This document shows positions 17,344-25,948 of a stretch of 64,000 nucleotides of DNA, piece after piece. Origin of the DNA: Virgibacillus proomii. GTDB lineage: Bacteria; Bacillota; Bacilli; Bacillales; Amphibacillaceae. Made by a program: the position numbers and the translations under genes. Location: contig NZ_FUFN01000009.1 of the NCBI RefSeq assembly GCF_900162615.1, positions 1,024,403 to 1,088,402 of the forward strand, in the 5' to 3' direction. Under the pieces are notes generated by a model. That model was given only the letters and a program-made list of their open reading frames with translations. It was not told the origin of the DNA and made no database searches. Within the stretch, counting starts at the first letter, position 1, and each line of letters starts with the position of its first letter.

Positions 17344-17765
17344 AGAAAAACTTGGCTTGTCGCCAAGTCTTTAGCGAAAGCCGTAGTTTTTCTTATACGA
17401 TAAAGTGAAACTTCATTCAGTAGGAGTTTTCTTCCATCTCCTACTGAATGTTAGTACCTCAGGGGGTATGACCTAAAGGCCCCTTAAACGAATCGGGCAT
17501 TTAGGTACCGTTTTCTCCCACTTTGACCCTTTGCACGAACTCAGGACTTGAAGTGGGAGTCTTACAGCACCTTACATGCGGGATAAAGTGAAAATTCATT
17601 CCGTGGAATGCTTTTTACACGGAATGTTAGTTGAACCAATCGGGCATTTAGGTGCCGTTTTCTCCCACTTTGACTTTTTGTATCAACTCAAGATTTTGAA
17701 GTGGGAGTCTTACGGTACCTTACATGCGGGATAAAGCCTAAAATTTTATACTTTACTATAGTACA
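17344..17765 (+). repeat. R3 element split by two tandem R2 units
   Basis: R3 begins at 17344 (AAACTTGGCTTGTCGCCAAG) and runs to ACGATAAA at about 17405; it resumes at 17734 with GCCTAAAATTTTATACTTT. Between them sit two R2 units. The first (17401-17583) has stem CATTCAGTAGGAG/CTCCTACTGAATG and carries about 35 extra bases. The second (17584-17733) has stem CATTCCGTG/CACGGAATG. Both units also contain the long stem AGGTRCCG..CTCCCACTT/AAGTGGGAG..CRGYACCT. Each unit ends GCGGGATAAA, which restores the ATAAA at the insertion point. The remaining sequence to 17957 has no gene. Confidence 0.7.
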
Positions 17766-17957
17766 AGGACGATTTATGGTTGTTTTTTAATCAGCTGTTT
17801 TCGTTTTGTCCCAGCCTCTGATTGATTGCACTAAAAATACGCTAGATAAGCGAAACCAAATACAATACCTTAATTTAGTAGAAATAAATAATCCACAACT
17901 TTTAAGTGAGACCATTTATTAAATTCCTATTACATATATTAATTATCGCTAGTTTCT

Positions 17958-18863
17958 TTATCTTTCTAAACTGTTTTCTTTTATCGCCTTAACAAAATTT
18001 CCATTATGCTTAGACAACATCATTTTTGCTTTGATTGGATCTATATGAAACAGCAACATTAAAATTGCTATGCGTACATCCCCGTCTGCTTCCTTATTCG
18101 CTTTCTTCGCAGAAATTTCATCAACACCAGTCAGTTCTTGAATAATGTTGATTGCCCGTTTGCGCAGCTTTTTATTTGTTGCTTGCACATTGATCATAAG
18201 GTTCTTATATACTTTACCCAGTCGTATCATCGTAGCTGTAGACAGCATATTTAAAACCATTTTTTGTGCAGTTCCAGCTTTCAGACGGGTTGAACCCGTA
18301 ACTATTTCTGCTCCTACAGGTAACTCTATTGGAATATTAACATTTTTCGATAGTTTCGTGTCTACATTGCACGAAATACCGATTGTTGGTACACCCATTT
18401 CATTTGCCTGTTGTACTGCACCTAAAACATAAGGGGTATTGCCGCTCGATGCTATACCAACGATCACATCTTTTGTTGTAACATGATTTAGTACATCTTT
18501 TTTTCCATTTTCCCAGTTATCTTCTGCATCTTCTATTGCATTTCTAAGCGCAGCATCGCCACCCGCAATAACCCCTTGTATCAAGTCAGGAGAGACACCA
18601 AATGTTGGCGGGCACTCAGATGCATCTAATACTCCTAATCTACCACTGGTTCCTGCACCAAAATAGATGACATGTCCTCCTTTTTCAATTGCTTGTACCA
18701 TTGTTTCGATAGCTAATTTAATCTGCGGAAGTGCTAATGCAACCACATCAGCTACTTTTTTATCTTGTTCATTCATTAATTTTATGATTTGCATTGTAGA
18801 AAATTCATGAAGATTTTTGGACTTATTATTTTTCATTTCGGTTAATTGTGAATCATCTGCCAT
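17958..18863 (-). CDS. murQ: N-acetylmuramic acid 6-phosphate etherase
   Basis: A 301-residue cytoplasmic SIS-domain lyase that splits the D-lactyl ether of MurNAc-6-P to give GlcNAc-6-P, a step in peptidoglycan recycling. Clear signatures are 'GGHVIYFGAGTSGRLGVLDA' followed by 'SECPPTFG' near residues 62-90, 'GVIAGGDAALRNAIEDAED', and 'VTGSTRLKAGTAQKMVLNML' near residue 190. The C-terminus has the small helical domain typical of MurQ. It overlaps the end of anmK by 11 bp and is the last gene of the five-gene minus-strand operon starting at the PTS IIA gene. Confidence 0.97.
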   Translation of the reverse strand: MADDSQLTEMKNNKSKNLHEFSTMQIIKLMNEQDKKVADVVALALPQIKLAIETMVQAIEKGGHVIYFGAGTSGRLGVLDASECPPTFGVSPDLIQGVIAGGDAALRNAIEDAEDNWENGKKDVLNHVTTKDVIVGIASSGNTPYVLGAVQQANEMGVPTIGISCNVDTKLSKNVNIPIELPVGAEIVTGSTRLKAGTAQKMVLNMLSTATMIRLGKVYKNLMINVQATNKKLRKRAINIIQELTGVDEISAKKANKEADGDVRIAILMLLFHIDPIKAKMMLSKHNGNFVKAIKENSLER

Positions 18864-20079
18864 CGTTCTCCCACCTTGCTTGTATTGTCTTGTTGTTATA
18901 TCCTTTTTTTAGTATTTGTTTATGATCTCCATAAGGCGGGAGTGCTATCTGTCCTAATATAACTGGCTCAATAGCCCCTGTTGCCTTAGGAACATTTGTC
19001 TGCTGCTGATGAATGGTTTCATTAGCAAGTACTGCAAATCCAACAGCTTCTTTTTCATCTGTCGTTATACCAAGTTGATCAATTGTAAACACATTGATGG
19101 TTGGCAGTAACTGTTCAATCATTTTAATTAACGTATGATTATTTCCACCACCACCACTTAAAATTATTTCTGAAACTTCCGAATTAGGAAAAACAAATTT
19201 TTTATACGCGTCTACAATGGAAAAGGCTGTAAAATAAGTAGCTGTTGCGATTAAATCTTCTGGTGGTAAATTGCTAGATAACGTTAGTATTTCTTTGGTA
19301 TATTCACTACCAAAGTCTTCCCTTCCAGTTGATTTTGGAGGAACTAAACGAAAATACGCATGTTGCATCCATCTATCTACAATATCCTTGTGAACTTTCC
19401 CTTTTGCTGCTATCCTTCCACCTTCATCAAAAGGAAGGTGACATAATTTTCTACATAATTCATCTATTATCATGTTCCCTGGACCGGTATCAAATGCATA
19501 TATTTCATTTATTTGAGCATTTTTTGGAATTACAGTGCAATTACCAATGCCGCCAATATTTTGTAATATTCTTCCTTTATTTTCATCCCGAAATAAAAGC
19601 CAATCCATATAAGGTATTAAAGGTGCACCTTCTCCGCCCGCTGCGATATCCATTGTTCTAAAATTAGAGACAACTACTGTATTTGTTTCATATGCTATGA
19701 TAGAAGGATCACCAACTTGCAACGTTGATTTAGCTAAAGAATGATGTGCTTTTGGAATGTGATATAAAGTTTGACCATGCGAACCAATTAAGTCTAATTG
19801 ATGTAAATGAATGTTGGCTTCTTTACAAACTGCTTTTACAGCATTCGCAAAGACATAGCCCATCTTAAAGTTCAAACTACATATTTGTTCCACATTCGAG
19901 CTAGTTTTATTTATTGCTAAAAGCAGTTCTTGCTTCAATTCATCATTGTAAGGCAATGATATGCTCTTCAAAACTTCCATACGGGTTCTTCTTTTATAAC
20001 CTTCCATTTTTACAAGCGAAGCATCAATTCCATCTAATGAGGTTCCTGACATGAGGCCAACAACTAACATACTCATCAT
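18853..20079 (-). CDS. anmK: anhydro-N-acetylmuramic acid kinase
   Basis: A 408-residue ASKHA-fold kinase that opens and phosphorylates 1,6-anhydro-MurNAc to MurNAc-6-P, the MurQ substrate. The N-terminal 'VGLMSGTSLDGIDASLVKME' is diagnostic; 'NIGGIGNCTVIP', 'AFDTGPGNMIIDEL' and 'EIILSGGGGNNHTLI' follow in the usual order. ATGs at 20079 and 20076 are both usable; AGGAGG lies 6 and 9 bases upstream respectively, and the earlier ATG at 20106 falls inside the previous gene. It begins 2 bp after the sugar-kinase gene and overlaps murQ, so tight translational coupling is likely. Confidence 0.96.
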   Translation of the reverse strand: MMSMLVVGLMSGTSLDGIDASLVKMEGYKRRTRMEVLKSISLPYNDELKQELLLAINKTSSNVEQICSLNFKMGYVFANAVKAVCKEANIHLHQLDLIGSHGQTLYHIPKAHHSLAKSTLQVGDPSIIAYETNTVVVSNFRTMDIAAGGEGAPLIPYMDWLLFRDENKGRILQNIGGIGNCTVIPKNAQINEIYAFDTGPGNMIIDELCRKLCHLPFDEGGRIAAKGKVHKDIVDRWMQHAYFRLVPPKSTGREDFGSEYTKEILTLSSNLPPEDLIATATYFTAFSIVDAYKKFVFPNSEVSEIILSGGGGNNHTLIKMIEQLLPTINVFTIDQLGITTDEKEAVGFAVLANETIHQQQTNVPKATGAIEPVILGQIALPPYGDHKQILKKGYNNKTIQARWENDGR

Positions 20080-20081
20080 AA

Positions 20082-21008
20082 TTAACCTCCTATTTGACTT
20101 TTCCATGCATAGAGAGAACCTGTTACTGCCGGGGTATTTCTAAATAGAAGCGACATATCGGTTGAGAATTCTTTTAATTTTATCTCAACGTATTTCTGAA
20201 TAAATTCATTCTTTTCTAATAGGCCGCCTTTCAAAACAATGGTTATTGGAGGCTCTAATCTGAGTAGTTTAGTCAGCCGTATAACCTGCTGAGCTATTTC
20301 GTAACCAGCATTTTCCAAAAGTCTGATTGCATCTATATCCTTATTTTTAGCAAGTTGATGTACAAATAAGGATAGTTCAGCAATTTCTTTTTTTGTAGAA
20401 GAATAAACAAAATCTTTTATGGCAGACGGTGTCCATAGTTGGTATTCGCCAGCTAAGGATGTAGCAAATTCTTTTTGAATAGAACCTTGCTCGATTTCGG
20501 AGATCAACCGTTTTAATGCCTGAATGCCGATATCATATGAGCTTCCTTCATCTCCCAACAAATGCCCCCAACCACCAATTATTTTAATGGTGGATTTATT
20601 TTTTCCAATAAAGACAGATCCTGTTCCTGCTATTGCCAATATCCCGTTTTCATCTCCTAAAACCGAATAGAGAGCTAATTCCGCATCATTTAAAACGAAA
20701 GTTGGTATTTGAAATTGTTCCTCCACCAATTGTTTAAACTCTAATTTAGAATTACCTTTTTCAATTCCGGCAACACCTAAAACAATAAACTCACACTTAC
20801 TACCATATTCACTATTCATACAAACTTTTATTGCATCCATAATATTATGTTGAGTCTCTTCCCTATCCACTGCTACGTTACCCTGTCCATTTTTTACGGA
20901 GAAAAGTATATTTTTATCATGATCCATCACTGCTGCATACGTTTTAGTTCCACCTGCATCAAGACTATATAATACATGTCTATCACCTATCCCAATTTGA
21001 AAAAGCAA
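20082..21008 (-). CDS. BadF/BcrA-family amino-sugar kinase (MurK/NagK-like)
   Basis: A kinase of about 300 residues with the ASKHA fold: phosphate-1 loop 'YSLDAGGTKTYAAVMD', 'IVLGVAGIEKG', 'LNDAELALYSVLGDENGILA' with 'AGTGSVFIGK', and 'GGWGHLLGDEGSSYDIG'. Family members phosphorylate GlcNAc, glucosamine or MurNAc (MurK of Clostridium). Between mupG and anmK the likely role is to phosphorylate the GlcNAc (or MurNAc) freed from wall disaccharides. The start is unclear: the open frame begins with a TTG at 21008 lying inside mupG without a ribosome site, while AGGTG just before the family-typical N-terminus lacks an in-frame standard start codon. Confidence 0.82.
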   Translation of the reverse strand: MLFQIGIGDRHVLYSLDAGGTKTYAAVMDHDKNILFSVKNGQGNVAVDREETQHNIMDAIKVCMNSEYGSKCEFIVLGVAGIEKGNSKLEFKQLVEEQFQIPTFVLNDAELALYSVLGDENGILAIAGTGSVFIGKNKSTIKIIGGWGHLLGDEGSSYDIGIQALKRLISEIEQGSIQKEFATSLAGEYQLWTPSAIKDFVYSSTKKEIAELSLFVHQLAKNKDIDAIRLLENAGYEIAQQVIRLTKLLRLEPPITIVLKGGLLEKNEFIQKYVEIKLKEFSTDMSLLFRNTPAVTGSLYAWKSQIGG

Positions 21009-22074
21009 ATTTATCCCATGGCTTCAGATAGTCAATTAAGAAAATCTCCTCTTCTCGTATTCTGCCGATAACATTTGTTTTCCCAGAATTCTTCATATCT
21101 TTTAAGGCAATTTGTAATTCTCCTGCATATTGTTTATACAAATCGCTTTCTATGATGATATCCCCTCTTTTTATGTCTATCGTGTTATGTGGCGGAAAAG
21201 ACTCTCCTCTATATTTAACTCGGCTTTGCGTAGAACGAATCATATAATCAGAAACATCACCACGATAAAAATGAGGTTCATCAAATACTATTTTTTTCTC
21301 TAAATCGCTCACTGAATCACTTAGTTGAATATTAAACGTTATTTTCTCTTTATTCATATGACTTAAAAGTTCCATTTCTTCTTCAGATGCATATGCATTA
21401 CTAATAATGACATCATCAATTAACGTTGTGGCAAACAAATGTTTTGCCTGAACATCGATCGGTAATTCGCGATGCATTTCTAAAGTGGGTAACCCTTCTA
21501 CGATTGGCCACGGTCCAAACGTTGCAGCCTTTGAAGATACAAAAGCAGCTGTTCTCAATCCGTGCTTTTTAAACTTTTTACTGCATTCGATAAAGAAATC
21601 ATACGACAAACCGCTGTAGCGATGTGGATAAAAATTATGACAACCTATTAACTTATTCCGATTAGGTTGGAAGCTTAAAATATTTTCCAGATACTTCGTT
21701 GCATTACTCATATTAATCTCTATATTTAACCCATATGGATTAAAGGTCATCATGGACTCTTCATTCCCAGTAAAACCAAGATCTAATCGAATTCCATTTA
21801 CCCCAAGGTCATTAAAAAAAGATAAGTCGTCATATGAGATACCTAAACTTTTAAATATACGTGGGCTAATATCGCATATTACTTCCATATCAAGCTGTTT
21901 TGCAAAATTAATCGTTTCCTTGAAATTAGATAAGATCTCATTTTTATTTCCTTCAACGGAAAGTAAACACGTAAAAATGCGCTTAAATCCGTATTTGCTT
22001 GCTAGATGTATATAGTGTTTATCATTTTCTACTGTGGAATGATTTGGATAAATAGAAATTCCCAATTTTTTCAT
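20983..22074 (-). CDS. mupG: 6-phospho-N-acetylmuramidase (DUF871, MupG-like)
   Basis: A 363-residue cytoplasmic enzyme: N-terminal TIM barrel (about 1-240) and a C-terminal cyclophilin-like domain (about 250-360), the DUF871 architecture. Signatures are the opening 'MKKLGISIYPNHST', 'VICDISPRIFKSLGIS', 'NGIRLDLGF', 'NKLIGCHNFYPHRYSGLSYD', and 'GLPTLEMHRELPIDVQAKHL'. MupG of Staphylococcus cleaves MurNAc-6-P-GlcNAc, the disaccharide made by PTS uptake, to MurNAc-6-P and GlcNAc. It starts 2 bp after the PTS IIA gene and precedes a sugar kinase, AnmK and MurQ, which together complete that pathway. Confidence 0.93.
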   Translation of the reverse strand: MKKLGISIYPNHSTVENDKHYIHLASKYGFKRIFTCLLSVEGNKNEILSNFKETINFAKQLDMEVICDISPRIFKSLGISYDDLSFFNDLGVNGIRLDLGFTGNEESMMTFNPYGLNIEINMSNATKYLENILSFQPNRNKLIGCHNFYPHRYSGLSYDFFIECSKKFKKHGLRTAAFVSSKAATFGPWPIVEGLPTLEMHRELPIDVQAKHLFATTLIDDVIISNAYASEEEMELLSHMNKEKITFNIQLSDSVSDLEKKIVFDEPHFYRGDVSDYMIRSTQSRVKYRGESFPPHNTIDIKRGDIIIESDLYKQYAGELQIALKDMKNSGKTNVIGRIREEEIFLIDYLKPWDKFAFSNWDR

Positions 22075-22076
22075 CT

Positions 22077-22412
22077 TTACACACTCTCTCCTTGTTTTTT
22101 TTCTAATTGATCTACCCTGTTAAGTATCTTGATCATCTGTTCAATTAAGGACATCTCACTGATTGCCGCCATTAAGTGATCCTGTGCATGGACCATTAAT
22201 AACGACATCTCAACTTTACCCCCATTTATTTCTGCTTGAATGAGCTTCGTTTGTGTATTATGTGCTTTTGTTAAGGTTTGGTTCGCTTCTTCCATTTTTT
22301 TATTAGCCAAATCAAAATCGCCATTATAGGCTAGCTCTAGTGCTTCATAAGCAATCGATTTAGCATCCCCACCATGAGAAATAATATGGAATATCTCTGT
22401 TTCTATATTCAT
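22077..22412 (-). CDS. PTS lactose/cellobiose-family EIIA
   Basis: A 111-residue helical EIIA protein of the Lac family. The phosphorylated histidine is in 'LLMVHAQDHLMAAISEM' near residue 78, with 'ISHGGDAKSIAYEALELA' near the N-terminus. It passes phosphate from HPr to the IIB at 24285, encoded across the intergenic region on the other strand together with IIC. The start at 22412 has GGAGGGG 7 bases upstream. It leads the minus-strand amino-sugar operon, so the substrate is probably a wall-derived disaccharide rather than cellobiose. Repeat R1 lies 32 bp upstream of the start codon. Confidence 0.93.
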   Translation of the reverse strand: MNIETEIFHIISHGGDAKSIAYEALELAYNGDFDLANKKMEEANQTLTKAHNTQTKLIQAEINGGKVEMSLLMVHAQDHLMAAISEMSLIEQMIKILNRVDQLEKKQGESV

Positions 22413-22443
22413 CCTGTAACCCCTCCAAAAAATTTCATTTCTG

Positions 22444-22825
22444 AGATTGTTCAAAAAGCAAACTAAAATAACATATAGAAATTCTTTGCACGTTAGAATG
22501 GATAATTTTTAATGTTGAAGTTCATTCAACTGTTAAAAACTTTCAAGTTCTAGTATACGTGCAACTAAGCTATCATCTACGCTTCGCTTGTTACTAGCCT
22601 AGTTTTCTTTATTGGCTTCTCCGTTCCCGAAAAGAAAAATGCTTCTCCTGATTAGGAATGAGTCTAGAGAAAGCTGTTCAGTATTATACTGCATACACTG
22701 TAGCTACTCGATACTCCGCCAGCGCTTACTTTGACTAGATAGGACGTGCTAGTCTTGGCGCTGTAACAAGGATGGTCTTATACCTTAGCCACTCTTTAAT
22801 CGTTTTTATCTTCTTTTTGAACACG
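22444..22825. repeat. dispersed repeat R1, copy 2
   Basis: ATTGTTCAAAAA at the left and TTTTTGAACACGC at the right match the ends of the copy at 253-591. The internal order is also shared: GTTAGAATGGATAA, GTTGAAGTTCATTCAAC, GTGCAACTAAGC, CGCTTCGCTTG, TTTTCTTTATTGGCTT. It fills most of the space between the two divergent amino-sugar operons. Confidence 0.6.
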
Positions 22826-22917
22826 CTCTTATAGTATATAAGATACCATAGATTGAAATTTTGTTTTAGTATTTTTGATAAATATATTGAATTTTTATTT
22901 CGTTTATTCTATAATAC

Positions 22918-22932
22918 ATGTGAACGAAAACC
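22918..22932. promoter_or_regulatory. candidate cre (CcpA) site
   Basis: ATGTGAACGAAAACC fits the cre consensus WTGNAANCGNWNNCW with two mismatches. It lies 39 bp before the RpiR-family gene. Catabolite repression of the PTS operon would be expected. Confidence 0.35.
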
Positions 22933-22970
22933 CTTTCAAGAAATATTAGCTCTAGGGGGTAGACAATCTT

Positions 22971-23816
22971 TTGTATATTTTAAGAATGATTAGGAATCAA
23001 ATGAAATACTTCTCCAAATCAGAGAAACTTGTTGCAGAATATATTTTGAACGAACCACAAAAAGTTGTAAATTTTACAACCAAGGAGCTTTCTGAAAAGT
23101 GTTATACAAGTGAAGCTGCGGTCATTCGGTTTTGCAAACGTGTCGGTATTCATAGTTTTAAAGACTTTAAAATTGCCCTGGCTAAAGAAATCAGCCTCGA
23201 AAAACATGAATTTATATATGATACTCCAATAAAATTTGACGACAACATAGGTGAAGTAATTAACAAAGTCATTACGAAATCAATAAAAGCTCTACAAACA
23301 ACTTCACAACTTTTGTCTACTCAACAGTTGGAAGAGGCAATCGTAATACTACATGGTGCCAAAAGAATATACTTATATGGTGCAGGTGGGTCGTCTATTG
23401 TAGCTCAAGACCTAACCTTAAAATTATTACGAATTAATAGACTAGCTTTTCACCACCCTGATATACATGTACAAATGACGAACGCAGCAAATATGGATGA
23501 ACATGATGTTTTATTCGTTGTTAGTACGTCTGGGGCAACGAAGGAAGTTATACAATTAATTGAAACAGCGAAGGAAAAAAATACGAAAACCATACTTCTT
23601 ACGCAACAAAAGAATTCCTTTGCTCGAAGAAAAGCAGATATCATTCTAGATATATCCGTAGAAGAGGAAAACATTAGAGTTGGTACAATGAGTGCTAGAA
23701 TTGCAGAGTTAGCGGTTGTTGACGCACTATTTATAGGGTTATGCATTAAACTTGGTGATACTTTTTATAATCATATATTTAACACACACCACGCCGTATC
23801 ACGTTTTAAAGAATAA
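22971..23816 (+). CDS. MurR/RpiR-family transcriptional regulator
   Basis: A 281-residue regulator: N-terminal RpiR-type HTH (about 1-75, 'FTTKELSEKCYTSEAAVIRF', then 'CKRVGIHSFKDFKIAL') and a C-terminal SIS sugar-phosphate domain (about 110-260, 'KRIYLYGAGGSSIVAQDLTL', 'DVLFVVSTSGATKEVI'). In MurR the SIS domain senses MurNAc-6-P. The TTG at 22971 is chosen since GGGGGT lies about 10 bases upstream and the length before the HTH is normal. It faces the mupG-murQ operon and is followed by R2 units; without these the PTS IIB start would lie only 23 bases after its stop codon, so it was probably the first gene of that operon. Confidence 0.92.
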   Translation: MYILRMIRNQMKYFSKSEKLVAEYILNEPQKVVNFTTKELSEKCYTSEAAVIRFCKRVGIHSFKDFKIALAKEISLEKHEFIYDTPIKFDDNIGEVINKVITKSIKALQTTSQLLSTQQLEEAIVILHGAKRIYLYGAGGSSIVAQDLTLKLLRINRLAFHHPDIHVQMTNAANMDEHDVLFVVSTSGATKEVIQLIETAKEKNTKTILLTQQKNSFARRKADIILDISVEEENIRVGTMSARIAELAVVDALFIGLCIKLGDTFYNHIFNTHHAVSRFKE

Positions 23817-24258
23817 AGTGAAACTTCATTTCTTAATATGCCTTTCCCAAGAAATGTTAGTTGAACGAATCGGGCATTTAGGTGCCGTTCTCTCCCACTT
23901 TTGACCCCTTGTATCAACTCAAGATTTTGAAGTGGGAGTCTTACGGCACCTTACATGCGGGATAAAGTGAAACTTCATTTCTTGTATGCCTTTCCCAAGA
24001 AATGTTAGTTGAACGAATCGGGCATTTAGGTACCGTTCTCTCCCACTTTTGACCCCTTGTATCAACTCAAGATTTTGAAGTGGGAGTCTTACGGCACCTT
24101 ACATGCGGGATAAAGTGAAACTTCATTTCTTGTATGCCTTTCCCAAGAAATGTTAGTTGAACCAATCGGGCATTTAGATGCCGTTCTCTCCCACTTTTGA
24201 CCCCTTGTATCAACTCAAGATTTTGAAGTGGGAGTCTTACGGCACCTTACATGCGGGA
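23813..24258 (+). repeat. three tandem R2 units (149, 148 and 148 bp)
   Basis: Near-identical tandem units starting at 23813, 23962 and 24110, each opening ATAAAGTGAAACTTCATT and closing CTTACATGCGGG. Stem I is CATTTCTT(G)/(C)AAGAAATG. Stem II is GCAT..AGGTGCCG..CTCCCACTT/AAGTGGGAG..CGGCACCT..ATGC. The first unit starts on the last base before the murR stop codon and the last ends at GGGATAAAAACT. The array is not a CRISPR: there are no spacers and the units are long. It probably acts as a transcribed structured or insulating element between the regulator and the PTS genes. Confidence 0.75.
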
Positions 24259-24284
24259 TAAAAACTATTAAAGGAGCTGATCAA

Positions 24285-24590
24285 ATGAAAGTATTATTCG
24301 TGTGTTCTGGTGGTATGTCTAGTGCAATTGTTGTAAATTCGCTAAAAAAAGAGGCGGGAAAACATGGGCAAGACCTTGAAGTTAAAGCTATTGGTTCTAG
24401 TGAAGTAGCATCTGAACTCGAAAACAACTGGGATGTAGTTATGGTCGCACCCCAAATTAAGCATCGTTTTGACAATATAAAAAAAGAGGCGGATGAATTT
24501 GGTGTACCCTGTGGAGCCATTCCACCACAAGCTTATACTCCATTAGGAGGCCCTGCATTATTTAAAACATTGAAAGAATTAGTCAATTAA
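24285..24590 (+). CDS. PTS lactose/cellobiose-family EIIB
   Basis: A 101-residue cytoplasmic EIIB. The phospho-cysteine loop is 'VLFVCSGGMSSAIVV' (Cys8) at the very N-terminus, with 'WDVVMVAPQIKHRF' and the final 'FKTLKELV' typical of the Lac family. The ATG at 24285 has AAAGGAG 8 bases upstream; the longer frame from 24228 would read through repeat R2 and is rejected. It precedes the IIC gene by 26 bp and works with the IIA encoded at 22077-22412. Confidence 0.94.
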   Translation: MKVLFVCSGGMSSAIVVNSLKKEAGKHGQDLEVKAIGSSEVASELENNWDVVMVAPQIKHRFDNIKKEADEFGVPCGAIPPQAYTPLGGPALFKTLKELVN

Positions 24591-24616
24591 ACAGAAAGAG
24601 AGAGGAGTCCATCTTC

Positions 24617-25888
24617 ATGGCTAAGTTTACAGATTTCTTAGAAAAAAAAGTATCAAACCCAATGGCCAGATTAGCTGAACAGCGTCATCTGTTGGCAATA
24701 CGTGACGGAGTAATATCTGCCTTGCCATTTATTATAGTAGGGTCATTCTTTTTAATACTTGCTTCCCCTCCATTACCGGAATCATGGGAAATTACGAAAT
24801 GGGCAACTGGTCACGCTGATGCCATATTAATTCCGTATCGAATGACCATGTTTATCATGTCCTTATATGTAGCCTTTGGTATTGGTTATAATCTGGCACA
24901 ATCATATAAGGTCGACCCATTATCCGGAGCGCAAATTGCAGTTGCTTCCTTACTACTTACCATAACTCCATCTGTCGTCGAAGAGTTAGGCTTTGTACTG
25001 CCAATGCAGTATCTAGGTGGAAGTGGATTATTCGTAACTATTATTGTATCTATTTTATCTGTAGAAATATTTAGGATATGTAAGCAAAAAGAAATTACGA
25101 TTAAACTTCCAGATGCGGTGCCATCATCCGTAAGTCGCTCCTTTGAAGCACTAATACCTGTTGCAATTGTAATTATTTTAATGACTATTATTACTGTAAC
25201 GATGGGAGTAAATTTACATGCTCTTGTAGAAAAACTAACTACACCGCTTGTTACTGCTGGAGATAGTTTATTCGGCGTATTGGTTCCTGTATTTTTAATT
25301 ACATTCTTTTGGTCGTTCGGTATTCACGGAGTATCCGTTGTCGGTTCAGTTGCTCGCCCTCTATGGGAAGTGTACATAGCAAATAATGCTGAAGCTGTTG
25401 CTGCCGGTGCAAGTGAATTACCTCACATTGCTCCAGAGCCTTTATTTCAATGGTTTATTTGGATTGGTGGTTCTGGTGCCACATTAGGTCTAGTTATTGT
25501 CATGTTAATTTTCGCTAAATCAAAATATTTAAAAAATCTTGGTAAAGCTGTTGTTGTCCCAAGTGTTTTTAACATTAATGAACCGGTTATTTTTGGGTTA
25601 CCAATTGTATTAAATCCCATTTTAATCATCCCATTTATAGTCACACCAATTATAACCGCAACCATATCCTATTTGGCTACATCGGTTGGACTCGTATCGC
25701 CGACATTTATAAGGGCTCCATGGACACTCCCTGCACCAATTGGAGCATACTTAGCAACTGGAGGAGATTGGCGTTCTATCATTCTAGTATTCATAAATAT
25801 TGCTATATCTGCGGTAGTTTATCTACCTTTCCTAAGAGTTTATGACAAAAAAATGCTCAGTATGGAGCAAGGTCAAGAGCAAGAATAG
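24617..25888 (+). CDS. PTS lactose/cellobiose-family EIIC permease
   Basis: A 423-residue polytopic membrane permease of the CelB/LicC type. Family marks are the N-terminal 'MARLAEQRHLLAIRDGVISA', many hydrophobic helices, 'FWSFGIHGVSVVGSVARPLW', and the substrate-region segment 'VPSVFNINEPVIFGLPIVLN'. It carries out coupled transport and phosphorylation with IIB and IIA. Genes around it (mupG, murQ, anmK, MurR-type regulator, GH4) suggest uptake of a wall amino-sugar disaccharide such as MurNAc-GlcNAc, in place of the glucose-family MurP permease used elsewhere. That substrate assignment is inference. Confidence 0.93.
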   Translation: MAKFTDFLEKKVSNPMARLAEQRHLLAIRDGVISALPFIIVGSFFLILASPPLPESWEITKWATGHADAILIPYRMTMFIMSLYVAFGIGYNLAQSYKVDPLSGAQIAVASLLLTITPSVVEELGFVLPMQYLGGSGLFVTIIVSILSVEIFRICKQKEITIKLPDAVPSSVSRSFEALIPVAIVIILMTIITVTMGVNLHALVEKLTTPLVTAGDSLFGVLVPVFLITFFWSFGIHGVSVVGSVARPLWEVYIANNAEAVAAGASELPHIAPEPLFQWFIWIGGSGATLGLVIVMLIFAKSKYLKNLGKAVVVPSVFNINEPVIFGLPIVLNPILIIPFIVTPIITATISYLATSVGLVSPTFIRAPWTLPAPIGAYLATGGDWRSIILVFINIAISAVVYLPFLRVYDKKMLSMEQGQEQE

Positions 25889-25948
25889 ATAGGCACTTTT
25901 ACAAGGGAATCACTTGGTTGATTCCCTCTTTAGGAGGTATTTCTCATT

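Noticed and set aside
23813..24258. Tandem repeats considered as a CRISPR array
   Set aside because: Units are 148-149 bp and adjoin directly with no unique spacers; internal hairpins and single copies elsewhere fit a dispersed structured repeat.
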